The notes under the pieces: generated by a model
Told to the model about the DNA's origin: nothing
Seen by the model: only the letters and a program-made list of their open reading frames with translations
Databases searched by the model: none
Shown here: piece by piece, positions 1 to 5,873 of the stretch
Layout: every line of letters begins with the position of its first letter
Position numbering within the stretch: the stretch's first letter is position 1
Assembly (NCBI GenBank): GCA_023248365.1
Contig: JAHFER010000028.1
Span: 5,180-11,052 of the forward strand
DNA from: Nitrospirota bacterium
GTDB taxonomy: Bacteria > Nitrospirota > 9FT-COMBO-42-15 > HDB-SIOI813
Direction: 5' to 3'
DNA length: 5,873 nt
Translations under genes and position numbers: made by a program

Positions 1-1
1 T

Positions 2-352
2 CCCCGTAAAAAAGATGGTATCCTGGCAAAAATCCATCTTACAGATATGTCAGTATCAACCTCCGGAGATTATGAGCGTTTTTTTATTAAGAACGGTAAA
101 AGATACCACCACATCTTATCGCCGGAAACACTTCAGCCTTCGGTTGGATTCCAGAGTGTATCCATAATTGCAAAAGACTCAACAACCACAGATGCACTTT
201 CTACTGCCATTTTTGCTATGGGACCTGTACATGGGTTAAGACTTCTTGAAAAATTGCCTGAGATTTATTGGTTGGTTGTGTTAGAAGACGGGCTAATAAA
301 AACCTCTGCCAATCTTACTGGGAATGCAGGGATAAAAGTGGACCTACATTGA
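2..352 (+). CDS. apbE: FAD:protein FMN transferase (ApbE family), C-terminal part
   Basis: ApbE proteins transfer FMN from FAD to a threonine or serine of target proteins, for example subunits of Nqr/Rnf-type redox pumps, usually on the outer face of the cytoplasmic membrane. The reading frame is open to the left edge, so the gene starts outside the window. About 116 codons are visible, roughly the last third of a family that is usually 300-350 residues long. The visible part carries the family's C-terminal signatures: a PRKKDG stretch leading to TSGDYERFF, then KRYHHILSPETLQP, then the TDALSTAIFAMGP motif, whose Thr/Asp help bind the divalent metal, and a final GLRLLEKLP...EDGLIKTS stretch. 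The ATG at 47 is internal and not a start, because conserved ApbE sequence lies in frame before it. Any lipoprotein signal or target gene is outside the window. The gene converges on the four-gene set to its right and is probably an independent transcription unit. Confidence 0.93.
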   Translation, partial: PRKKDGILAKIHLTDMSVSTSGDYERFFIKNGKRYHHILSPETLQPSVGFQSVSIIAKDSTTTDALSTAIFAMGPVHGLRLLEKLPEIYWLVVLEDGLIKTSANLTGNAGIKVDLH

Positions 353-384
353 CAGCAGGTTAAAAATAAAACAATTCAGGGGGG

Positions 385-418
385 AGAATAGATTCCCACA
401 GTGATGTGATTCTATTCT
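385..418. terminator. imperfect inverted repeat between convergent genes, possible bidirectional terminator
   Basis: AGAATAGA at 385-392 is perfectly complementary to TCTATTCT at 411-418. The pairing can continue inward for a few more base pairs with mismatches, leaving a small loop. It lies between the stop codon of the + strand apbE (350-352) and the end of the - strand response regulator, and its right arm covers that regulator's stop codon (414-412). The stem is AT-rich. The sequence after it is only moderately T-rich: on the - strand a C-run and then TTGTTTTATTTTT (370-358), and on the + strand nothing convincing. The position fits a shared terminator, better for the - strand operon than for apbE, but the hairpin is weak. 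Confidence 0.35.
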
Positions 419-1935
419 TCCTCTATAATCTTTATAAATAGCTCTACTATCATGGGGTCAAATTGTGTACCGGCACACCTTTTAAGTTCAGCAATTGCAT
501 CTTCAACTTTTAGCGCCTTCCTGTAATGCCTGTCCGATGTCATTGCATCAAATGTATCGAGGACGGCAATTATACGTGATCCAAGAGGTATTTCTTCACC
601 AGCAATGCCGGATGGATACCCTTTACCATCATACCTTTCCTGATGATGATGGATAATAGGAGAAATATCTGAAAGGAACGTTACTCCTTTAACAATATCA
701 GATCCAATGGCAGGATGTTTTTTTATCTCCTCATATTCCAATGGGTCCAGTTTACCTGGTTTTTTTAGTATATCCTCATGAATACCAATTTTGCCAACAT
801 CGTGAAGTATGGCCGCATAACGAATATTTTCTATTTCGTGCAAGCTCAAACCTGCTTTCACGGCAATTTTCATGGCATATTTTTCTATTCTTTCGCAGTG
901 TTTTCCTGTGAAGTCATCCTTTGCCTCAATTGCCTGTGCCAGTACCCTTATGGTATCGAGATGTGTCTTTTTAAGGTTTAGACGATTTAGTTGATTTTTA
1001 ATAGCGATGGAGGCTGTGTTGGCTATAAAATTTAATGTATCAAAATCATTCTGAGTGAAAGGTTTGTTATCATTCTTGTTAGTGACATTAATAACGCCTA
1101 TTGTCTGGTCTTGTGCAATAATTCCTCCAATAAGCATAGGTACGCTTATAAAAGACTTATAATCTGTTTCAACGCTTTTCCTTAACCAGGGAGCCTCTTC
1201 TATATTGCTGATAAATACTGCCTGTTTATTTGCAAATACCTTACCGGAGATATATTCTCCAACCGGTATGGACGTTTTCCCGACGACCTCTGGCGGTATT
1301 CCAACGGATGCCTTTATGCGCAGATAGTTTTCTTCAAGGAGCATAAGGGAAATTCTTGCACAATCAAGTAGATTGGCAGCAAAGGAGACAATATAATTAA
1401 GTGTCTTATCAAAATCTTCAATTGCATTTAATTCATTAGCAAAATTATAAAGTTCATGAATAACATGGGCCTGTGTGTTAACTTTTCCTTCAAGATGATA
1501 TGAATCAATTAACTGCCTGAGTGAAATAACAAAATCATTTTGATCATCTACAGGTTTAGTAAGATATTTATCTAAGAGGTTCTCATTTATGGCCGTTATC
1601 GCAGATTCAAGCCCGGCGTAACCTGTTAACAAAACCCTCTTGCTATCCGGACTTATATCACGTGCCTTGACAAGGAAATCTGTTCCTTTCATCCCCGGCA
1701 TCTTCTGATCACTAATAATCAGTACAACTTCCTCTCTTGCATCTTTTACTTCCTGAATAAAATGTATCGCCTCATCCGGGTCTGATAAAAAGGAATAGTT
1801 GTAATCTATAGAATCATGACAACAACTGTGCAGTTTTTCAGGGAGGAAAAACTCTACAGACCTTAGAAAGTCTTTTTCATCATCCACACAGACGATATGA
1901 AATTCTTTTTCCGTTAGTTCAGACAGGCTGGACAT
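412..1935 (-). CDS. response regulator REC-GAF-HD-GYP, predicted cyclic-di-GMP phosphodiesterase
   Basis: This 507-residue cytoplasmic protein has three domains. Residues about 13-145 are a receiver domain with the acidic pair D18/D19, phospho-acceptor D76 in SDQKMPG, T104 in LLTGYA and K127 in LTKPVD, so all key residues are present. Residues about 160-315 look like a GAF domain (SVPMLIGG, IGVINVTNK). Residues about 325-507 are an HD-GYP domain with H346, the HD pair H378/D379 in HDVGKIGI, H407, H429-H431 and the GYP motif in ERYDGKGYP (433-441), followed by LDTFDAMTSDRHYRKA (459-474). HD-GYP proteins hydrolyse cyclic-di-GMP to pGpG or GMP, and the metal ligands look intact, so an active enzyme is expected. 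There is no DNA-binding domain. The ATG start at 1935 directly follows the kinase stop codon (TAAATG) and has a strong Shine-Dalgarno sequence. The upstream histidine kinase is the obvious partner. The GAF ligand is unknown; the domain may only be structural. Confidence 0.93.
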   Translation of the reverse strand: MSSLSELTEKEFHIVCVDDEKDFLRSVEFFLPEKLHSCCHDSIDYNYSFLSDPDEAIHFIQEVKDAREEVVLIISDQKMPGMKGTDFLVKARDISPDSKRVLLTGYAGLESAITAINENLLDKYLTKPVDDQNDFVISLRQLIDSYHLEGKVNTQAHVIHELYNFANELNAIEDFDKTLNYIVSFAANLLDCARISLMLLEENYLRIKASVGIPPEVVGKTSIPVGEYISGKVFANKQAVFISNIEEAPWLRKSVETDYKSFISVPMLIGGIIAQDQTIGVINVTNKNDNKPFTQNDFDTLNFIANTASIAIKNQLNRLNLKKTHLDTIRVLAQAIEAKDDFTGKHCERIEKYAMKIAVKAGLSLHEIENIRYAAILHDVGKIGIHEDILKKPGKLDPLEYEEIKKHPAIGSDIVKGVTFLSDISPIIHHHQERYDGKGYPSGIAGEEIPLGSRIIAVLDTFDAMTSDRHYRKALKVEDAIAELKRCAGTQFDPMIVELFIKIIEEE

Positions 1936-3768
1936 TTAAAACGCCTCCTCATACTCTGCTACAACAGGAGTTTCTGCGGGTAGGGATATTTCAAATAATG
2001 TAAACCCTTTTCTGCTCTCCACCCTGACAATCCCGTTATGTTTCTTTATTATTCCCGAGACAATAGAAAGCCCTAAGCCGGTTCCCTTACCAATATCCTT
2101 GGTGGTAAAAAATGGGTCAAATACCTTGTTAATCAAGTCGGACTTTATGCCTATACCATTGTCGGTAATTCGTATAACGACATTATCGTAAGCATTTAAA
2201 GTTTCTATTTTTATTTCCCCTCTGTAACCTTCGCCCATCTCACAAATAGCGTCATAGGAGTTATTTATAAGGTTTGGCCATATCTGATTTATCTCGCTGG
2301 TGCAGGTGACTGGATGGAGGCGTTCCTCCAGGCTGGTAATTATTTCTACCCGATACTTCAATTTATTGCTCAGGAGGATTAGCGAGTTTTCCAGGCTTTC
2401 ATTAATATTAATACGCTCTAACTTATCTTTATCAGTGTATGCGTAGTATTTTAATGCCCTTACTATGTCGGCTATCTTCTGTGAACTTGTTTCACAGACC
2501 TTTGCTGCCCGGATAATATCGCCAAATGATTCTGATATTTCCATGCTGTTTTCATCTTTAATACAGTCTAAATAATTTTCAATCTTTTTTGATTCTAACA
2601 AATTTAACTTGATAAGCGTGGAAGCTACATCTTTGTAACGGTTGACCCCTTTATCTTTCAAATAGTTCTCAATCTCCTTTTTTTTCTTTAATGATATATT
2701 GAGAGGGCTATCTTTGTAATTCTCTATAACGTAATCTAAAAATGGCATTATGTTACAGGTAGTTATACTTCTTTTTGTTTCCATTTCTTTAAGAGATTTG
2801 GAGAGTGCTATGATTTTAACATACACATTTTTTGCGACATTATTGATGGCCCCTACCGGTGTATTTATTTCATGTGCTATACCTGCTATAAGTATACCTA
2901 GTGAGGCCATCTTTTCACTTAAAACAAGCTGGCTCTGTGTATTTTTTAGTTCGTCATACGCCTTTTGTAATTCCGCAGTCCTGTCCTGTACAATTTCTTC
3001 CAGATGCTCACTGTAATCCTGCAGATCATTCCTGGACTTTTTAACATCACGGGTCATTTGAATAAATGCTGAAGCAAGCTCTCCTATTTCATCCGAACTC
3101 ATTTGAGGGATATTAATATCATACTCACCCTGTGCTATTTGATGAGTTGCTTTTAAGAGATTGGAGAGGCGTTGCAGGATAGTCTTCTTAAGTAAAACAA
3201 AAAGCAAAAGAGAAGCAACGGATAGAAGAGAAACTATTATGAGAAGCATGCTTCTGTCAATTCTCTTTAAAGTGGCGTTTATGTCGTCAACCGAAATTTC
3301 CATACTAACGGCGCCGACTATCTTTGTCCCTTGAAAAATGGGGGATATGGAGGCAACTTTGATATTATAGCTGTTAAATCTGGTAACTATAGTTGTCGGT
3401 TTTCCTGATTCTATAGCAGCTAAGATAAGAGGATTTTGTGTTTGCTTATCTATATTTGATGGTATTGAATCTGCAGTATTAACCAACCTATTGTCATAAA
3501 AAGAAATATTCTTTATCATTCTGTAATATGTTATATATTTATTTATTACGACCTGGACACTCATGCTCTCTCTTTGTTCATAAGTATAATTGATGTCATG
3601 CACCAGTGACTGCATAAGTATCTCTGTAGTGGTAATCTTCTCACTTACAGTGCGTTCATAAACCAGTCTTCTTATTAGGATTGCGGCAAAGATAAAGGCT
3701 AACAGAAGGACACCATTCACTATAATGATTACCTTAAAACGGATAGAAATATTATGTAGTTTCTTCAT
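1936..3768 (-). CDS. membrane sensor histidine kinase with HAMP domain and enlarged dimerisation region
   Basis: This 610-residue kinase probably autophosphorylates and passes phosphate to the response regulator encoded directly after it. Visible order: transmembrane helix at about 12-33; extracytoplasmic region at about 34-172, whose end (ISPIFQGTKIVGAVSMEIS) resembles Cache-type sensor domains; second transmembrane helix at about 173-193; HAMP domain at about 194-247; predicted coiled coil at about 245-288; H-box GIAHEINTPVGAINN with phospho-acceptor H299; a long helical stretch of about 90 residues; second dimerisation helix at about 418-445; then the ATPase domain with N-box NQIWPNLINN (N499, N503), DNGIGI (536-541), DPFFTTKDIGKGTGLGL (551-567). 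All catalytic motifs are present. The N-box has Pro498 where related kinases usually have Thr. The ATG at 3768 gives a complete first membrane helix, but no clear Shine-Dalgarno sequence precedes it, so translation may depend on coupling with the upstream gene 15 bases away. No receiver domain is attached. The ligand cannot be read from sequence. Confidence 0.93.
   Translation of the reverse strand: MKKLHNISIRFKVIIIVNGVLLLAFIFAAILIRRLVYERTVSEKITTTEILMQSLVHDINYTYEQRESMSVQVVINKYITYYRMIKNISFYDNRLVNTADSIPSNIDKQTQNPLILAAIESGKPTTIVTRFNSYNIKVASISPIFQGTKIVGAVSMEISVDDINATLKRIDRSMLLIIVSLLSVASLLLFVLLKKTILQRLSNLLKATHQIAQGEYDINIPQMSSDEIGELASAFIQMTRDVKKSRNDLQDYSEHLEEIVQDRTAELQKAYDELKNTQSQLVLSEKMASLGILIAGIAHEINTPVGAINNVAKNVYVKIIALSKSLKEMETKRSITTCNIMPFLDYVIENYKDSPLNISLKKKKEIENYLKDKGVNRYKDVASTLIKLNLLESKKIENYLDCIKDENSMEISESFGDIIRAAKVCETSSQKIADIVRALKYYAYTDKDKLERININESLENSLILLSNKLKYRVEIITSLEERLHPVTCTSEINQIWPNLINNSYDAICEMGEGYRGEIKIETLNAYDNVVIRITDNGIGIKSDLINKVFDPFFTTKDIGKGTGLGLSIVSGIIKKHNGIVRVESRKGFTLFEISLPAETPVVAEYEEAF
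1944..1950 (-). promoter_or_regulatory. ribosome binding site of the response regulator
   Basis: GAGGAGG on the - strand lies 8 bases before the ATG at 1935-1933, inside the last codons of the histidine kinase. It is a near-perfect Shine-Dalgarno sequence at ideal distance. It fixes this ATG as the start and suggests that the regulator is translated efficiently even though it abuts the kinase stop codon. Confidence 0.8.
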
Positions 3769-3783
3769 TGGATTTAGGATAGG

Positions 3784-5169
3784 TTAAATGTTTAAGTCAA
3801 AGACATCCTCAATAAGTCCATCAAACTGGAAGGGCTGTTTATATTTTTCTACCCATGCGGACACAGGGTTGAGGCCGCTTGGAGGATAGCCTCCCCAGGG
3901 TTCAAACATTGATTCAACCGACGGGTCCTGATTTACACAAATCCTTGCTGCCTTTGACCGGCGGGCAAAGGTTGTAATTAATTCTTTATCTTTGCTCAGT
4001 ATGGTATCGCTCAATGGGAATCGGTTGCCACCCACCCATTTCCATAACTGGTCTTTTTTTATTTTTGTTATCCATATCACAGGTCCAAAGAAACCTTCCT
4101 GAACTATAGGATCTTTAATACTTGCATGCTCAATAACAGCGGGGGTAAAAAAAGCCCCGTTCGGTTTACCACCGCAGGAAAAACGGGCATGTGTACCAGT
4201 TATAGAATTGCTCAGGTTTATTGCCTGTTTTGTGCTGAAAAGAGGTCCCACCTCAACATCTTTATCCAGAGGATGTCCTGTTTTTAATTTACTAAATGCA
4301 TCAATTAGCCGCCTTCTAACATCTTCATAGATATTTTCCTTAATCAGTACTCCATTGATAGATGTACATGTCTCCCCATTAAACCTGGTAGCGCCTTTAA
4401 CAATAATATCTATACCTTCGTCTATAGGGAAGGTGTCATCAAAATATAACATCCCGTTCCCCTGTCCGTCTAAAAGCGCTATCTTGCCATGAGTAAAGGC
4501 ATCTGAAAGGACAGATGTTGCATATCTGTTACTACCAATGTAATGTATCAGGTCAACACAATGAGAGTTATAACATGCATCGAGAAAATCATTTGCCAGG
4601 CAATTTATAACCTGCACACATGAATCAGGCGGCCTGCTTGCTTTTACTGCCTCTGCAAGTAATTCACCCGTAGATGCACATTGAAGAGAAGGTCTTATAA
4701 CTACTCTGGCGCCGGAGTAGAGGGCGCTGGCTATAATGATTACACTCAACGGCAGGGATGCATTCTGTGGGACAATACCGGCCACACACCTTAATGGTCT
4801 CTGTGTGATCTTCATCCTGCGTTGGTTGGTTAATTCATAAGAAAATGGGAATATCTTTTCTACGGAACCGGACTCTTTGGCAAAGCCTTCAAAATAGTTG
4901 AGGTATTCAATGGCTGATTCGACCATTTCCATACTGTCTTTCGCTATAAAACCTGTTTCTAACCATGTCCTCTTAAAGAATTCTTCTTTCATTTGTTTGA
5001 AGGTCTTACTAAGCCTCCGGAGGAATTGTAAAATCTCATTTCCTGGAATACTTAAACCATTATCAGGGATATCCCTGAGTATCTTTGTAATCTGATATTT
5101 CGTGGTTAATTTAACCCGTTCAATTAACTGGTTGTTTACAGGGGAAATTACATCAAAGGTATTTTTCAC
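3784..5169 (-). CDS. divergent aldehyde dehydrogenase-superfamily protein
   Basis: Aldehyde dehydrogenases oxidise aldehydes with NAD(P)+ through a cysteine thioester, and some branches transfer the acyl group to CoA. This 461-residue protein is slightly short for the hydrolytic enzymes (about 480-500) and covers the whole fold: VAGIVPQNASLP (129-140, with N136 at the conserved Asn position), VVIRPS (156-161), YIGSNRYA (210-217), catalytic C268 in FNGETCTSINGVLI, VGPLFS (307-312), EGFFGPV (358-364) and GGYPPSG (426-432). Several usual residues differ: the cofactor-binding Lys is R159, the Glu three residues on is L162, the second Gly of the Rossmann loop is A217, and the ELGG motif reads LDGQG, so the general-base Glu is Leu233 or Asp234 depending on alignment. 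Loss of that Glu is known in CoA-acylating branches, but I cannot assign one. The start is a GTG that shares its G with the TAG of the preceding gene. Substrate and even activity are uncertain; family membership is secure. Confidence 0.88.
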   Translation of the reverse strand: MKNTFDVISPVNNQLIERVKLTTKYQITKILRDIPDNGLSIPGNEILQFLRRLSKTFKQMKEEFFKRTWLETGFIAKDSMEMVESAIEYLNYFEGFAKESGSVEKIFPFSYELTNQRRMKITQRPLRCVAGIVPQNASLPLSVIIIASALYSGARVVIRPSLQCASTGELLAEAVKASRPPDSCVQVINCLANDFLDACYNSHCVDLIHYIGSNRYATSVLSDAFTHGKIALLDGQGNGMLYFDDTFPIDEGIDIIVKGATRFNGETCTSINGVLIKENIYEDVRRRLIDAFSKLKTGHPLDKDVEVGPLFSTKQAINLSNSITGTHARFSCGGKPNGAFFTPAVIEHASIKDPIVQEGFFGPVIWITKIKKDQLWKWVGGNRFPLSDTILSKDKELITTFARRSKAARICVNQDPSVESMFEPWGGYPPSGLNPVSAWVEKYKQPFQFDGLIEDVFDLNI

Positions 5170-5873
5170 TATTTTAGCCCTATCCTATGCTGATGGGCAT
5201 CAAAAATACTCCATCGTTCCAGTATGGTCTTTAGTTCCCCACTATTTTTCATCTCTTCCAGTGCCTTATTAACAGCATTTTTTAAAGAGGTATCTTCTTT
5301 TCTAAAGGCTATCCCATATTCTCCCTCTCCAAATGATTCTCCTACATTTTTTAGCTTTGGATTTGCGCCACCATATGCAACAGCAATTGGTTTATCCAGC
5401 AGAACAGCATCTACCTTTCTATCACTTAAGTCCTTATAGCTGTATATAATCTCAGGGTTAGTTTGAACAGTTATATTGCCTGCTGACCTTAAAATATCTT
5501 CAGCAGCAGTACCTGAGAGCGTGGCCACTTTTTTTCCTTTCAGGTCTTCAATTCTGCTTATCCCTTTTGTTTCTTTTCTAACTGTAATCTGTTGTGAGTA
5601 GACATAATATGGAGCAGAAAAGAGGACTAACTTCCTTCTGTCCTCTGTATTCTCGATTCCATTAATTGCCATATCAAAACTTCCTTTCTGAAGTTCAGGT
5701 ATTAATGTGTCCCATGCTTTAATTACCATCTGCTGTTTGACACCCATATGACTGGCAATTGACTTCACAATATCCATTTCGAATCCTATATAATTACCTT
5801 TGTTGCCGGGGTCCTCATATACATAAGGAATACCACCTACTACATCAGCCCCCCACAAAAGGACTCCTGTACC
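5169..5873 (-). CDS. family-3 solute-binding protein (amino-acid type), N-terminus outside window
   Basis: This is a periplasmic or lipid-anchored binding protein of the SBP_bac_3 family, which delivers amino acids or related small polar compounds to ABC transporters or serves as a sensor. The frame is open to the right edge and 234 residues are visible, nearly the whole mature domain; the signal peptide lies outside. Family features, counted from the first visible codon, are WGADVVGGIPYVYEDP (about 7-22), GFEMDIV (30-36), WDTLIPELQKGSFDMAINGIENTEDRRK (split around 54-81), KVATLSGTAAED (115-126) and VDAVLLDKPIA (154-164). R79, T122 and D160 fall at positions that bind the alpha-carboxylate and alpha-amino group of amino acids in HisJ/LAO-type proteins, so an alpha-amino acid ligand is plausible. 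The TTG at 5858 is not a start, since family sequence continues before it. No permease or ATPase gene follows. The stop codon TAG overlaps the next gene's GTG by one base. Confidence 0.9.
   Translation of the reverse strand, partial: GTGVLLWGADVVGGIPYVYEDPGNKGNYIGFEMDIVKSIASHMGVKQQMVIKAWDTLIPELQKGSFDMAINGIENTEDRRKLVLFSAPYYVYSQQITVRKETKGISRIEDLKGKKVATLSGTAAEDILRSAGNITVQTNPEIIYSYKDLSDRKVDAVLLDKPIAVAYGGANPKLKNVGESFGEGEYGIAFRKEDTSLKNAVNKALEEMKNSGELKTILERWSIFDAHQHRIGLK
5178..5186 (-). promoter_or_regulatory. ribosome binding site supporting the GTG start of the aldehyde dehydrogenase homologue
   Basis: AGGATAGGG on the - strand lies within the last codons of the solute-binding protein, 8 bases before the GTG at 5169-5167. 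In this frame a TAG at 5187-5185 blocks extension, and there is no ATG, GTG or TTG between that stop and 5169, so GTG is the only reasonable start. The TAGTG arrangement suggests termination-reinitiation coupling. Confidence 0.6.

Noticed and set aside
47..352. ATG at 47 as the start of a small 101-residue gene
   Set aside because: The frame is open back to base 2 and the codons before 47 (PRKKDG...ILAKIHL) belong to the same ApbE domain, so this is an internal Met of a truncated gene.
379..409. G-rich Shine-Dalgarno-like run (379-386) followed by GTG at 401 and ATG at 404 on the + strand
   Set aside because: Both starts meet the TGA at 407 in the ATG frame (GTG ATG TGA), so no peptide can be made; the run is probably part of the intergenic or terminator sequence.
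429..720. Possible loss of HD-GYP activity because of the unusual HHHQERYDG spelling
   Set aside because: Aligning from the ERYDGKGYP side leaves the conserved His pair in place, and HD, the later Asp residues and the GYP motif are all present, so there is no evidence of inactivation.
778..981. Open frame on the + strand inside the response regulator
   Set aside because: It lies opposite the strongly supported HD-GYP coding sequence, has no recognisable domain, and looks like an antisense shadow.
2750..3016. Open frame on the + strand inside the histidine kinase, with hydrophobic stretches
   Set aside because: It is antisense to the conserved H-box region; the hydrophobic look comes from reading the complementary strand of a helical coding region.
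4898..5439. Two + strand open frames (4898-5095 and 5224-5439)
   Set aside because: Both lie opposite the dehydrogenase homologue or the binding protein, are short and serine/leucine-rich, and show no family motif.
5856..5858. TTG as the start of the solute-binding protein
   Set aside because: Family sequence continues in frame to the right edge (GTGVL before LWGAD), and a secreted binding protein would need a signal peptide before this point.

Overview
The window holds parts or all of five protein-coding genes and almost no non-coding DNA. By eye it is fairly AT-rich (not counted). No rRNA, tRNA, CRISPR array or insertion sequence is visible. The mix of a flavin transferase, a multi-domain HD-GYP response regulator, a histidine kinase with a long insert in its dimerisation region and a family-3 solute-binding protein suggests a free-living Gram-negative-type bacterium, perhaps an environmental lineage such as Planctomycetes, Nitrospirae or a deltaproteobacterial relative. 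The taxonomic guess is weak because no marker gene is present.

Layout. Bases 2-352 on the + strand are the C-terminal third of an ApbE-family FAD:protein FMN transferase that begins outside the window. Bases 353-411 are a short convergent intergenic gap with an imperfect inverted repeat that may be a terminator. All of the remaining sequence is read on the - strand as one tightly packed set, in transcription order: a family-3 solute-binding protein (5873-5169, N-terminus outside the window), a divergent aldehyde dehydrogenase-superfamily protein (5169-3784), a membrane sensor histidine kinase (3768-1936) and a REC-GAF-HD-GYP response regulator (1935-412). The junctions are a 1-base overlap (TAGTG), a 15-base gap and a direct abutment (TAAATG), so co-transcription is very likely. 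The promoter would lie beyond the right edge.

How the genes may work together. The kinase has the residues needed for autophosphorylation and the regulator has a complete phospho-acceptor site, so they look like a cognate two-component pair. The regulator has no DNA-binding domain; its output is an HD-GYP domain with the metal-binding and GYP motifs intact, so the likely output is cyclic-di-GMP hydrolysis. The unusual part is upstream. A periplasmic amino-acid-type binding protein with no permease on its downstream side is followed by an aldehyde dehydrogenase homologue whose catalytic cysteine is kept but whose cofactor-site and general-base residues are altered. Whether these two genes supply or process the signal sensed by the kinase is inference from gene order only.
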